14,794 nt of DNA from Chlorobiota bacterium (GCA_030619415.1 JAUXBM010000011.1:1-14794), one strand, 5' to 3'. Positions 1 to 7,287 are shown, counted from the first letter of the stretch. The notes: a model not told the origin generated them from the letters alone. Numbers and translations are program-made.

Positions 1-1162
1 AACTGCGTTGGATGTAACGGTTCAAAAAGAGATTATTCGTTTATTGAACGACCTGAAAAATGAATATGGTATGAGCCTGCTGTTTATCAGCCATGACCTT
101 GGTTTGGTTTCGGAAATAGTTGATGATGTAGCTGTAATGTATAAAGGCACTATTGTTGAACAAGGAAAAGTAACTGCTGTTTTCCGACACCCAAAACATC
201 CGTACACCAAAGGGCTTCTTGCTTGTCGTCCCCAGGCGGGCAAACGGCTGAAAAAATTACCGACAATTGATGAGTTTATGAAGACCTATGATTCTAAGGC
301 AACTTTTGATGAAAAAGCTTTATTGGTTGATCCGCTTGAACGGAAAAAGGAGCATGAGCATCTTTATGCCAGGCAACCGGTTCTTAACATAAACAACCTG
401 GAAAAGAAATTCGCCTTGAATAAGACTTTGTTTGGGAAAGCCAGGCGTTTTGTTCATGCTGTTGATAATGTGAGCTTTGAAGTTTTTCCCGGAGAAACAC
501 TCGGCCTGGTGGGCGAGTCGGGTTGTGGAAAAACAACGCTTGGCCGAAGCATTTTAAGGCTGATTGAACCAGATGAAGGCAAGATTTATTATGATAAAAA
601 TGATGTGCTCAGTTTAAATCATCAGTCCTTAAAAAAAGCGAGACGACAATTGAATATTGTTTTTCAAGACCCATACTCTTCGCTCAATCCAAGGTTGAGT
701 ATAGGTCATGCCATTATGGAACCGATGATAGTACACGATTTGCACAAGAACAATAAAGAACGAAAACGAAAGGCAATCGAGTTACTGGAGAAAGTGGGAT
801 TGGAAGCTGATCATTTTTATCGATATCCGCATGAGTTTTCAGGAGGGCAACGACAGCGCATCGTTATTGCCCGTACACTTTCGTTGCGCCCAAAATTCAT
901 CATCTGCGATGAGGCCGTTTCAGCACTGGACGTCTCCGTTCAGGCTAAAGTGCTAAATCTGCTTAACGATCTGAAAAAAGAATTCGGCTTTACCTATATT
1001 TTTATTTCGCATGATTTGTCGGTCGTCCGGTTTATGTCCGACAGGATCATGGTAATGAAAGATGGTAAGATTGTTGAATCAGGCGACGCTGACGAAATCT
1101 ATGAACACCCAAAAACAGCATATACTAAAAATCTAATCGAATCCATTCCGGTAGGAGTATAA
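1..1162 (+). CDS. Peptide-type ABC transporter, tandem ATP-binding protein (5' end cut by window)
   Basis: This is the cytoplasmic ATPase subunit of a dipeptide/oligopeptide-type importer, with two nucleotide-binding domains on one chain as in GsiA or YejF. The reading frame is already open at base 2 and begins inside the D-loop of the first domain (T-A-L-D-V-T-V-Q), so about a third of the gene lies upstream of the window; the TTG at base 8 is not a start. The first domain keeps its H-loop (I-S-H-D, His at 92-94) and a C-terminal oligo_HPY-like tail ([11 protein letters not shown]). The second domain is complete: Walker A GESGCGKT near 512-535, Q-loop [11 protein letters not shown] near 662-694, signature FSGGQRQR near 837-860, Walker B ending in CDEAVSALD near 903-932, H-loop His at 1010-1012, and a second HPKTAYT tail. 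Walker B reads DEA where many relatives have DEP; the catalytic Glu is present. The substrate cannot be told, because no permease or binding protein is in view. rnr starts 4 nt downstream. Confidence 0.93.
   Translation, partial: TALDVTVQKEIIRLLNDLKNEYGMSLLFISHDLGLVSEIVDDVAVMYKGTIVEQGKVTAVFRHPKHPYTKGLLACRPQAGKRLKKLPTIDEFMKTYDSKATFDEKALLVDPLERKKEHEHLYARQPVLNINNLEKKFALNKTLFGKARRFVHAVDNVSFEVFPGETLGLVGESGCGKTTLGRSILRLIEPDEGKIYYDKNDVLSLNHQSLKKARRQLNIVFQDPYSSLNPRLSIGHAIMEPMIVHDLHKNNKERKRKAIELLEKVGLEADHFYRYPHEFSGGQRQRIVIARTLSLRPKFIICDEAVSALDVSVQAKVLNLLNDLKKEFGFTYIFISHDLSVVRFMSDRIMVMKDGKIVESGDADEIYEHPKTAYTKNLIESIPVGV
1152..1157 (+). promoter_or_regulatory. Shine-Dalgarno-like site for rnr
   Basis: TAGGAG lies 9 nt before the rnr ATG, inside the last codons of the ABC ATPase gene. 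It is one of the few SD-like sites in the window and, with the 4-nt gap between the genes, suggests co-transcription and coupled translation. Confidence 0.45.
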
Positions 1163-1166
1163 AACC

Positions 1167-3332
1167 ATGGCAAACAAAAAAAAGAGAACCCGAAGACCAA
1201 AAAGTGCATTGGCCGGTATCGTACTGAGCGTATTTACCGAAAATCCCTTCAGGGCTTATAATTACAAACAAATAGGCAATCGGCTGGGTATTAAAGATAA
1301 AGCCAGTCGTGATTTGTTAATGACTGTTCTTCAGGAACTGATGACAGCCGGAGAACTGAATGAAGTTAAGCCGGGCAAATATGTGCTGAATGCCGAAAAA
1401 GTTCATGAACTGACAAGGACCAATCAGTACATCACCGGAACGGTTGACATGAAAAGTACGGGAAAAGCTTACATAATCCCGGATGATGGCGGCGATGATA
1501 TTTTTGTTGCAGCCAACAATGTCAACCATGCGTTACATGAAGATGTTGTCAAGGTTTTTGTATTCCCCAAAAGACGAGGGCATAAAATTGAAGGCCAGGT
1601 GGTTGAGGTGATTGAACGCACAAAAGACACTTATGTGGGTGTGCTACAGCTGCAAAAGAAATTTGGTTTTGTGGTGCCTGACAGTCCGGTAATGCCCTAC
1701 GATATATTTATTCCTGCAAGCCAGGCCGGTGAAGGGAAGAACGGACAAAAAGTATTGGCAAAGATTACAGAATGGCCCGAACATTCAAACAATCCTTTCG
1801 GTGAAGTTTTGGAAGTGCTGGGTAAACCTGGTGAACACGAAGTCGAGATGAAATCCATCCTGGCCGAATATGATTTTCCACTTTCTTTCCCGAAAGCAGT
1901 CGAACAAGAAGCGGCCAAAATCAAACCGGGGATTGAATCGGAGGTTAAGAAAAGACGTGACATGAGAAAAACATGGACCATCACCATCGACCCATTCGAT
2001 GCCAAAGATTTTGACGACGCGCTTTCCTTAAAAAAACTGGATGATCAAAATTGGGAAGTCGGCGTTCATATTGCCGATGTTTCACATTATGTAAAACCAG
2101 GAACTGTGCTTGAAGCGGAAGCCTATAAAAGGGCCACTTCGGTTTACCTTGTCGATAGGGTGATCCCCATGCTTCCCGAAAAGCTTTCCAACGAAGTATG
2201 CTCCCTCAGACCCAACGAAGAGAAACTTACTTTTTCGGCCATTTTTAAGATGAATAACAAAGCGGAGGTACTTGATGCCTGGTTCGGGAAAACAGTGATT
2301 TTATCGGACCGGCGCTTTAATTATGCTGAAGCACAAAAAATCATCGAAACAGGCCAGGGTGAATTTGCAGAGGAAATTCTTCATCTGCATAAACTGGCGT
2401 CAGTTCTGCGGGAAAAGCGTTATAAAAATGGCTCCATCAATTTTAACTCTGAAGAAGTAAAATTCAAACTGGACGAAAAGGGTAAACCCATCGAAACATT
2501 TATCAAAGAACAAAAAGAAGCCAATTTTCTCATCGAGGAGTTTATGTTACTCGCCAATAAAAAAGTAGCTGAGCTGATTGGCAAACCAACTGACGGAAAA
2601 ATCCCTAAAACTTTTGTTTATCGTGTTCATGATGAGCCCAATCCCGAGAAGTTGAACACCTTTGTACAATTTCTGAAAAAGTTGGGATACTCATTAAATG
2701 TGAGTTCACACCAGTCGCTGGCCCGTTCGTACAACTCCCTTTTTAAAGCCATTCATGGGAAAGGTGAGGAGCAAATGATCGAAACCATCGCCATACGCAC
2801 CATGGCCAAGGCCTATTATTCAACTGACAATATTGGCCACTACGGTCTGGCATTCGGCCTGTATTCACATTTTACTTCGCCCATTCGCCGCTATCCCGAT
2901 TTAATTGCACACCGCCTGCTTGAAAAATATCTCAATGGAAAGCCATCGGTTAATAAAAATGACATTGAAGAAAAATGCAAACATGCTTCCGATATGGAAC
3001 GCAAAGCGATACAGGCAGAACGAGAATCGGTCAAGTATAAGCAGGTTGAATTCCTGATGGATAAGCTGGGCCAGGTTTTTGATGGATTGATCTCCGGCGT
3101 GAGCAAGTGGGGAATTTTCGTCCAACTGGACGAAAGCAAGGCAGAAGGGCTTCTCCGGTTCAATGATCTAAAAGATGATTATTACTTTTTTGATGAAGAC
3201 AACTACCGGATCATCGGCAAACAATATGGATATATTTTTCAATTAGGCGATAAGATACAGGTGCTTGTTAAAAAAGTTGACCTGGAGAAAAAACAACTGG
3301 ATTTTGAGTTGGTGGAGGCCCCCTCTGCCTAA
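1167..3332 (+). CDS. rnr: Ribonuclease R (RNB-family 3'-5' exoribonuclease)
   Basis: Processive, hydrolytic 3'-5' exoribonuclease of the cytoplasm that degrades structured RNA, including mRNA decay intermediates and defective rRNA or tRNA. The 721-residue protein has the RNase R domain order: a basic N-terminus (KKKRTRRPK), a winged-helix region about 12-75, two cold-shock domains about 80-235, the RNB catalytic domain about 255-600 and one S1 domain about 632-715. The catalytic acids are visible as D275, D281, D283 and D284 in IDPFDAKDFDDA, with the same spacing as D272, D278, D280 and D281 of the E. coli enzyme. The conserved SHFTSPIRRYPDL motif follows near base 2868. It is shorter than E. 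coli RNase R (813 aa) because it ends just after S1 with no lysine-rich tail. The last codons and the stop (3321-3332) are one copy of a 12-bp repeat found again at 3382. The start is chosen on the ATG with an SD-like site; the gene probably shares a transcript with the ABC ATPase. Confidence 0.96.
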   Translation: MANKKKRTRRPKSALAGIVLSVFTENPFRAYNYKQIGNRLGIKDKASRDLLMTVLQELMTAGELNEVKPGKYVLNAEKVHELTRTNQYITGTVDMKSTGKAYIIPDDGGDDIFVAANNVNHALHEDVVKVFVFPKRRGHKIEGQVVEVIERTKDTYVGVLQLQKKFGFVVPDSPVMPYDIFIPASQAGEGKNGQKVLAKITEWPEHSNNPFGEVLEVLGKPGEHEVEMKSILAEYDFPLSFPKAVEQEAAKIKPGIESEVKKRRDMRKTWTITIDPFDAKDFDDALSLKKLDDQNWEVGVHIADVSHYVKPGTVLEAEAYKRATSVYLVDRVIPMLPEKLSNEVCSLRPNEEKLTFSAIFKMNNKAEVLDAWFGKTVILSDRRFNYAEAQKIIETGQGEFAEEILHLHKLASVLREKRYKNGSINFNSEEVKFKLDEKGKPIETFIKEQKEANFLIEEFMLLANKKVAELIGKPTDGKIPKTFVYRVHDEPNPEKLNTFVQFLKKLGYSLNVSSHQSLARSYNSLFKAIHGKGEEQMIETIAIRTMAKAYYSTDNIGHYGLAFGLYSHFTSPIRRYPDLIAHRLLEKYLNGKPSVNKNDIEEKCKHASDMERKAIQAERESVKYKQVEFLMDKLGQVFDGLISGVSKWGIFVQLDESKAEGLLRFNDLKDDYYFFDEDNYRIIGKQYGYIFQLGDKIQVLVKKVDLEKKQLDFELVEAPSA

Positions 3333-3393
3333 CGGCATCTCCCCCAAATTGGGGGAGAGAAATAGGAATTGTTGGTTTGAGCCCTCTGCCTAA
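3321..3393. repeat. 12-bp direct repeat CCCTCTGCCTAA flanking the palindrome
   Basis: CCCTCTGCCTAA occurs exactly at 3321-3332 and again at 3382-3393, 61 bp apart, on either side of the C/G palindrome. The first copy encodes the last three residues and stop of RNase R. This looks like a short intergenic repeat element whose edge has merged with the gene end. Confidence 0.6.
3338..3358. repeat. 21-bp C/G palindrome downstream of rnr
   Basis: The arms TCTCCCCCAA (3338-3347) and TTGGGGGAGA (3349-3358) are perfectly complementary around a central A. As RNA this would be a very stable hairpin 5 nt after the rnr stop. No T-tract follows on either strand, so it is a weak case for an intrinsic terminator. 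It may instead be a 3'-end stabilising hairpin or a palindromic intergenic repeat. Confidence 0.6.
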
Positions 3394-3398
3394 ATTCC

Positions 3399-3422
3399 AC
3401 TTCAAGTGTCTTTACTTGAAGT
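3399..3422. repeat. 9-bp inverted repeat with 6-nt loop
   Basis: ACTTCAAGT (3399-3407) and ACTTGAAGT (3414-3422) are exact inverted copies separated by GTCTTT. It lies between the convergent ends of rnr and ruvC and could fold from either strand. There is no adjacent T-run, so terminator activity is uncertain. Confidence 0.5.
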
Positions 3423-3454
3423 TAACTGATCTTTCAAGGTGGACTCATTATTGT

Positions 3455-3499
3455 AATGACCAATTAACCAATGACCAATTAACCAATGACCAGTTATCC
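3455..3499. repeat. Three tandem copies of a 15-bp unit overlapping the ruvC stop
   Basis: AATGACCAATTAACC occurs at 3455-3469 and 3470-3484, and a third copy with two changes, AATGACCAGTTATCC, at 3485-3499. On the minus strand it alternates TGGTCAT and TGGTTAAT, so each 15-bp unit is itself two similar half-units of 7 and 8 bp. The third copy contains the ruvC stop codon (TAA, complement of 3494-3496), so the repeat has reached the coding end. Confidence 0.8.
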
Positions 3500-4087
3500 A
3501 ACCCGGTCAGGGTTGTCTTTTATAAAATTCTTCCAACCCGAATAACTTGTGTTGCTTTGCACTTTGTTTCCCTGAAAATAATGACAAACTGCCGCTGCAA
3601 GTCCGTCAGTCGCATCCAGAAATTTGGGAGTTTCATCAAATTCAACCAAAGAAGCCAGCATTCCCGCGACCTGTTCTTTAGATGCATTGCCATTACCGGT
3701 GATGGATTGTTTGATTTTTTTTGGTGAGTATTCAAAAATTGGCACGTCTTTGTATAAGCCGGCAGCCATTGCAACTCCCTGTGCCCTTCCCAGTTTCAGC
3801 ATCGACTGAACATTTTTCCCGTAAAACGGGGCTTCGATGGCGAGTTCATCCGGTTTGTACTCCTCAATAAGACCGAGTGTTCGTTCAAAAATCTTTTTTA
3901 ATTTTAACGCGTGGTTGTCATACTGTCCCAACTTCAATATCCCCATGGTTATCAGCCGTATTTTTTTTCCATGTTGATGGATAAGGCCGTAACCCATGAT
4001 GTTTGTACCGGGATCGATACCCAGAATGACGCGATCAGAACTCAATTGCTGACAGGTTGATGAGAAAATCAAAATTACGCAAAACAT
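3494..4087 (-). CDS. ruvC: Crossover junction endodeoxyribonuclease RuvC
   Basis: Dimeric Holliday-junction resolvase that cuts symmetrically related strands during recombinational repair, working with RuvAB in the cytoplasm. The RNase H-fold acids are all visible when counted from the ATG at 4087: D25 in GIDPGT, E85 in AIEAPF, and D158 and D161 in FLDATDGLA, matching D7, E66, D138 and D141 of E. coli. The start is uncertain. The ATG at 4087 is the only ATG before the catalytic core and has GAGGA 6 nt upstream (complement of 4094-4098), but it adds an unusual hydrophobic N-terminus and overlaps the divergent gene by 28 nt. A TTG at 4045 would give a 183-residue protein beginning LSSDRVILGIDPGT, closer to known RuvC N-termini. 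The 3' end lies in a tandem repeat. No promoter can fit between this gene and its divergent neighbour without lying in coding sequence. Confidence 0.95.
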   Translation of the reverse strand: MFCVILIFSSTCQQLSSDRVILGIDPGTNIMGYGLIHQHGKKIRLITMGILKLGQYDNHALKLKKIFERTLGLIEEYKPDELAIEAPFYGKNVQSMLKLGRAQGVAMAAGLYKDVPIFEYSPKKIKQSITGNGNASKEQVAGMLASLVEFDETPKFLDATDGLAAAVCHYFQGNKVQSNTSYSGWKNFIKDNPDRVG

Positions 4088-5091
4088 ACAACATCCTCAT
4101 CAGGCTGGCAATTGTCGTTCTGACTTTTGGGTTTTTGTACGATCAAATATTTTACCGCAAAGATTTCCAATCCATTAGCGAGTTTTTCCCCGAGGTTTCA
4201 GGTTCCGGCCGGTTTTCACTTTTAATTGCATTGACCATTTTATTGTTACCACTAAATCAGTTCCTCGAAATAATCAAGTGGAAATACCTGATCGACAAAC
4301 TTGAAAAAGTTTCCTTATGGACGGCCACCAAAGCTGTACTTACCGGAATTTCTGTGAGTATGTTTATGCCCAATCGTGTTGGCGATTACCTGGGACGGGT
4401 ATTTGTGCTTAAAAAAGCTGACCGTTTGCAGGCCGTGCTTGTAACCATTGTTGGTAGCCTGTCTCAGTTGCTAACAACTATTTTATTCGGATTGGTGGCC
4501 GTCATTTTTATCTATCCATTTTATTGGGATTTAAGCGAGCAGTTCAATTTGTGGGTTTATTCCGGACTTATTGTAATGGCACTCATTACGGGTTTTACAT
4601 CGGTTTTTGCTTATGTCAATTTTGCTTCATTTTCAGATGTTATCAGGAGAATTAGCGGGCGGTTTTACGGAAGAATAAAAAAGTATGCTGATGTTTTCGC
4701 CTTGTATGATGTTAAGAATTTGCTGGTTGTACTGCTGCTTAGTATCCTGAGGTATTTGGTTTTCTCATTCCAGTTCTGGCTGCTATTGCAGGCCTTCCTG
4801 GTTCCAATAAATTATCTGAATGCGATGGTTTTAATCGGCCTCGTATATTTAATGATGACCATTATTCCTACGATTGCCTTGTCGGAATTAGGCGTCCGGG
4901 GCTCGGTAAGCCTTTTTATATTTTCAATGTTCCTCGAACCATTTGGACTGTGGACGGAGCTGGTAAGTTTGGGTGTGGTATCTGCATCAACTGTACTGTG
5001 GTTGATCAACATCGCTTTTCCCGGAGTCCTGGGGGCCATCTTTGTATATAGCCTGCGGTTTTTCAGAAAAAACAACAACAATGGTGATTGA
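4060..5091 (+). CDS. YbhN-type flippase-like membrane protein (LPG_synthase_TM family)
   Basis: Polytopic inner-membrane protein of 343 residues with the look of the UPF0104/YbhN family, the membrane half of lysylphosphatidylglycerol synthases. Members are proposed lipid or lipid-linked glycan flippases, but few have been tested. The N-terminus is basic (MRKSKLRK), followed by about seven to nine hydrophobic segments across the whole length. The family-like motif PNRVGDYLGRV is present near 4370-4402, and the C-terminus is a hydrophilic, Asn-rich tail. There is no soluble aminoacyl-transferase domain, so it is not a lysyl-PG synthase. ATG 4060 is preferred over the TTG just before it. It overlaps the following glycosyltransferase by 11 nt, so the pair is probably translationally coupled, suggesting work on the same glycolipid. 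The substrate is unknown. Confidence 0.82.
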   Translation: MRKSKLRKTYNILIRLAIVVLTFGFLYDQIFYRKDFQSISEFFPEVSGSGRFSLLIALTILLLPLNQFLEIIKWKYLIDKLEKVSLWTATKAVLTGISVSMFMPNRVGDYLGRVFVLKKADRLQAVLVTIVGSLSQLLTTILFGLVAVIFIYPFYWDLSEQFNLWVYSGLIVMALITGFTSVFAYVNFASFSDVIRRISGRFYGRIKKYADVFALYDVKNLLVVLLLSILRYLVFSFQFWLLLQAFLVPINYLNAMVLIGLVYLMMTIIPTIALSELGVRGSVSLFIFSMFLEPFGLWTELVSLGVVSASTVLWLINIAFPGVLGAIFVYSLRFFRKNNNNGD

Positions 5092-6217
5092 ATTTTTTTG
5101 GTGGGCCCTTATTGTTTCGGCAGTTGGCTATTTTATAGTCATGCTGATAATTACTATTGGATGGTTCAGAATCAAGCGATTCAATAATCAGGTCACATCA
5201 CCTGTGGTGAATGTGAGTATCGTAGTAGCAGTACGAAACGAGGAGAAAAACATTGAGCAACTGCTTAAGAATATTTTCAGACAGGATTATCCGCAAGAAA
5301 ATTTTGAGGTCATTATTATAGACGACCATTCTGAAGATTTTACCCGGAAGATCATTGGTAAATTCCGAAAGGACAATAAGGTTAAAAATATCGTTTTAGG
5401 GAAACCTGAAGGTACCGGAAAAAAAACAGCATTGGCACATGGGATCGAATTGGCTGTCGGCGAATTAATCATCACTACAGATGGCGACTGTGAAATGGGC
5501 GAACAATGGCTAAACCGGATGGTGGCGTTTTATCAGCAAGATCAACCAATACTTACAATCGGTCCGGTAGTTTACAATCATGGAAAAGGTTTGCTCAATA
5601 AATTCTTTTCATTGGATTTTTTAAGCCTGGTTGCATCCGGGGCAGGTTCGGTAGGAGCCGGTAATCCGATGATGGGGAATGGAGCCAACCTCATGTTCAA
5701 CCGGAAAGTGGTGAATGAAATAAATAAAAACACGACAGGGAACAAGTTTGCTTCAGGAGATGATGTTTTTTTGATCCATAAAATAGTGGAAGAAAAAGGG
5801 AGTGGGGCCGTGCAATTTATTAAGGATCCTCAAGCCCTGGTTTATACGGAAGCCCCTTCAACGGTAAACGCGTTTTTTAAGCAACGAATCAGGTGGGCAT
5901 CAAAAGCAAGAGGCTATCGGGCAGGGTGGCCGGTAATTGTTGCGTTGGCAGTTCTTTTTTTCAATTTGATGCTGGTAATCACTTTTGCAGGCGGTTTCTA
6001 TAAATCGTGGATATTTGCAATTTTTTCCTTGTTTATTTTGCTGAAATACCTTTTTGATTTTCCATTGATCAATGAATTTTCCAGCTTTGTGAACAGACGT
6101 CCGTTAAAACGATACTTGCCTTTGTTCGAATTGATTTATCCTTTTTATATTGTTTTTGTATCTGCTATTTCGCTTTTCTTCAAATATGAATGGAAAGGCA
6201 GGAGTGGGCTTCGATAA
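5081..6217 (+). CDS. Membrane-anchored family 2 glycosyltransferase
   Basis: Processive-type GT-A (family 2) glycosyltransferase of 378 residues that would transfer a sugar from a nucleotide-sugar on the cytoplasmic face of the inner membrane. One N-terminal membrane helix (about 4-28) precedes the GT2 domain. Motifs in order: SIVVAVRNEE, IIIDDHSEDF (near base 5310-5340), the metal-binding DGD at D134/D136, GDD at 226-228 as the likely acceptor-side acid, and QRIRW at 268-272, the QxxRW motif. Two to three C-terminal helices follow (about 290-370). The QxxRW motif and C-terminal helices resemble polysaccharide or glycolipid synthases rather than soluble GT2 enzymes. ATG 5081 is chosen; reading upstream to a TTG would only add non-conserved residues. 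It overlaps the flippase-like gene by 11 nt. Donor and acceptor cannot be assigned. Confidence 0.88.
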   Translation: MVIEFFWWALIVSAVGYFIVMLIITIGWFRIKRFNNQVTSPVVNVSIVVAVRNEEKNIEQLLKNIFRQDYPQENFEVIIIDDHSEDFTRKIIGKFRKDNKVKNIVLGKPEGTGKKTALAHGIELAVGELIITTDGDCEMGEQWLNRMVAFYQQDQPILTIGPVVYNHGKGLLNKFFSLDFLSLVASGAGSVGAGNPMMGNGANLMFNRKVVNEINKNTTGNKFASGDDVFLIHKIVEEKGSGAVQFIKDPQALVYTEAPSTVNAFFKQRIRWASKARGYRAGWPVIVALAVLFFNLMLVITFAGGFYKSWIFAIFSLFILLKYLFDFPLINEFSSFVNRRPLKRYLPLFELIYPFYIVFVSAISLFFKYEWKGRSGLR

Positions 6218-6282
6218 TCTATTTGATTTGTTTAATGAGTTTGGGAATCCCTAATCAATTGAAAGTTTGTCTGAAACACAAT

Positions 6283-6321
6283 GAGTCTCGAGTCTTGAGT
6301 CTCGAATCTTGTGTCTTGAGT
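6283..6321. repeat. Heptanucleotide tandem array (consensus GAGTCTY)
   Basis: Successive 7-bp units read GAGTCTC, GAGTCTT, GAGTCTC, GAATCTT, GTGTCTT and then a partial GAGT. The period is strict although the units vary. Confidence 0.75.
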
Positions 6322-6324
6322 TCC

Positions 6325-6340
6325 GGTGAAAAACTTCACC
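6325..6340. repeat. 6-bp inverted repeat
   Basis: GGTGAA and TTCACC are separated by AAAC, immediately after the heptanucleotide array. It is a short hairpin without a T-run; its function is unclear. Confidence 0.35.
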
Positions 6341-6392
6341 CTGCCTCCACTTTGCTTTGGACGGGCATGCAATCATTATTCCCAAATTTTTC

Positions 6393-6447
6393 GACCTGCC
6401 AGCATCTGTTTGCTCTCTGCGTTCGCAACCAGCCAAGCTTGCAGGTC
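6393..6447. repeat. 7-bp inverted repeat with 41-bp spacer
   Basis: GACCTGC at 6393-6399 and GCAGGTC at 6441-6447 are exact inverted copies. They may mark the ends of a small degenerate element, but a 7-bp match at this distance can also arise by chance. Confidence 0.3.
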
Positions 6448-6460
6448 ACTACTTAAATCC

Positions 6461-6474
6461 ACCAGCAACCAGCA
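6461..6474. repeat. Two tandem copies of ACCAGCA
   Basis: A second 7-bp-period repeat in the same gap, unrelated in sequence to the GAGTCTY array. A related AACCAGCCA sits at about 6427-6435. Confidence 0.45.
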
Positions 6475-6533
6475 ACTAAAGTCTTTGGTCTTCTGTTTTA
6501 TATCTTGGCTCATTTTTATATTAACTCGGTATC

Positions 6534-6553
6534 ACAGCGTTTTTAATCGCTGT
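6534..6553 (-). other. Small hairpin around the ispD stop codon
   Basis: On the minus strand ACAGCG, an 8-nt A-rich loop, then CGCTGT. The ispD stop codon TAA lies in the loop. With a 6-bp stem and no following T-tract it is at best a weak 3'-end structure. Confidence 0.25.
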
Positions 6554-7217
6554 TCCGTGATATTAATCGTTCAGCTAAAATCAAATCCATTGACCGGGTA
6601 ATTTTTATGTTTTCAGGATTTCCGGGTACCAGGTAAATAGGTTCACCCATACTCTCCAGTACAGAGGCATCGTCTGAGAATTTTTCATCATATGCCTGGT
6701 TATATGCCCTGCGGATGAGGGAAGACTTGAAGACCTGAGGTGTTTGAATAATTCTTAATTTATTGCGATCGATGGAATGATTTAAGGACCCATCCACTTC
6801 ACGAACCGATTCGTTGATCGCAATAGAAGGTACTGCATTCCCTTTTCTTTCGGCAATCTCAAAGCAGGTAGTAATGGTTTTTTTCGATACCAGCGGCCGT
6901 GCTGCATCATGAATAGCGACAACAGAATCGCCAGGCACAACCCGCAACCCGCTTTTTACAGAATGAAACCTTTTCGGGCCGCCTTCGACAATTTTATGCG
7001 GGATTGCAAATTCATATTGGCCACATATTTTTTTCCAAAGATCAATTATATCAGAAGGCAGAACCAATATAATTTCAGCCGATCCATACAAAAACGAAAA
7101 GGCATCGAAAGTATGCATTAACAATGGCACACCCCCCAAAGGAAGAAATTGTTTTGGCAGGTCAGACCCCATCCGGGATCCTTTGCCACCGGCAACGATT
7201 AGAATAAACTGCTGCAT
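6543..7217 (-). CDS. ispD: 2-C-methyl-D-erythritol 4-phosphate cytidylyltransferase
   Basis: Third step of the MEP isoprenoid pathway in the cytoplasm: CTP plus methylerythritol 4-phosphate gives CDP-methylerythritol and pyrophosphate. The 224-residue length is usual. The N-terminal nucleotide-binding loop reads VAGGKGSRMGSDLPKQFLPL, with the Arg and Lys expected to contact the triphosphate. Further motifs are AIHDAARPLVS, IQTPQVFKSSLI, FSDDASVLES and the C-terminal NIKITRSMDL. The start is the only sensible ATG, as the Gly-rich loop begins eight residues later. It stands alone: the terminator of queA lies upstream, and the convergent glycosyltransferase gene lies downstream, so it needs its own promoter in the short interval 7218-7265. 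The pathway product feeds undecaprenyl phosphate, which links it loosely to uppP nearby. Confidence 0.95.
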   Translation of the reverse strand: MQQFILIVAGGKGSRMGSDLPKQFLPLGGVPLLMHTFDAFSFLYGSAEIILVLPSDIIDLWKKICGQYEFAIPHKIVEGGPKRFHSVKSGLRVVPGDSVVAIHDAARPLVSKKTITTCFEIAERKGNAVPSIAINESVREVDGSLNHSIDRNKLRIIQTPQVFKSSLIRRAYNQAYDEKFSDDASVLESMGEPIYLVPGNPENIKITRSMDLILAERLISRNSD

Positions 7218-7236
7218 ACCAAAATGGTTAAAAAGG

Positions 7237-7244
7237 TAAAATTA
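7237..7244 (-). promoter_or_regulatory. Weak -7-like element upstream of ispD
   Basis: On the minus strand TAATTTTA, one base off the Bacteroidota TAnnTTTG box, 20 nt before the ispD start. I see no convincing -33 element at the expected distance. It is listed because ispD must have a promoter here. Confidence 0.2.
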
Positions 7245-7265
7245 GCCAATATCACAAAACAAAAA

Positions 7266-7287
7266 AACCCGGAGATTTCTCCGGGTT
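7266..7287 (-). terminator. Intrinsic terminator downstream of queA
   Basis: Perfect inverted repeat AACCCGGAGA / TCTCCGGGTT around TT. On the minus strand it is followed by seven Ts and then GTTTTG, the textbook layout, 22 nt after the queA stop. The plus-strand side also has a T-rich tail, but no plus-strand gene ends here. It separates the queA transcript from ispD. Confidence 0.85.

Larger units (their letters stand above)
6218..6542. other. Non-coding, repeat-bearing gap between convergent genes
   Basis: About 325 bp between the ends of the glycosyltransferase gene and ispD. I find no credible gene. The part from about 6322 to 6460 stays open in a frame on each strand, but neither product resembles a protein domain. 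Visible structure: a heptanucleotide array at 6283-6321, a 6-bp inverted repeat at 6325-6340, a 7-bp inverted repeat at 6393/6447 and a doubled ACCAGCA at 6461-6474. I see no T-tract terminator. Confidence 0.7.

Noticed and set aside
1-10. 5'-truncated or frameshifted ABC ATPase pseudogene
   Set aside because: The frame is intact and simply enters from the window edge in mid D-loop; there is no sign of decay.
3455-3499. CRISPR array
   Set aside because: The units are 15 bp, directly tandem and without spacers; no cas gene is present.
3377-3727. Open frame of 116 codons on the + strand after rnr
   Set aside because: It runs through the tandem repeat and then antisense to ruvC, whose catalytic motifs are clear; the product has no domain character.
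6190-6601. Short open frames on both strands between the glycosyltransferase gene and ispD
   Set aside because: The sequences are low in domain-like character, overlap repeats and the ends of real genes, and lack a promoter or plausible start.
7266-7287. Operator or bidirectional terminator for converging genes
   Set aside because: Both neighbours are on the minus strand, and the longest T-run follows the hairpin on that strand, so a simple queA terminator explains it.
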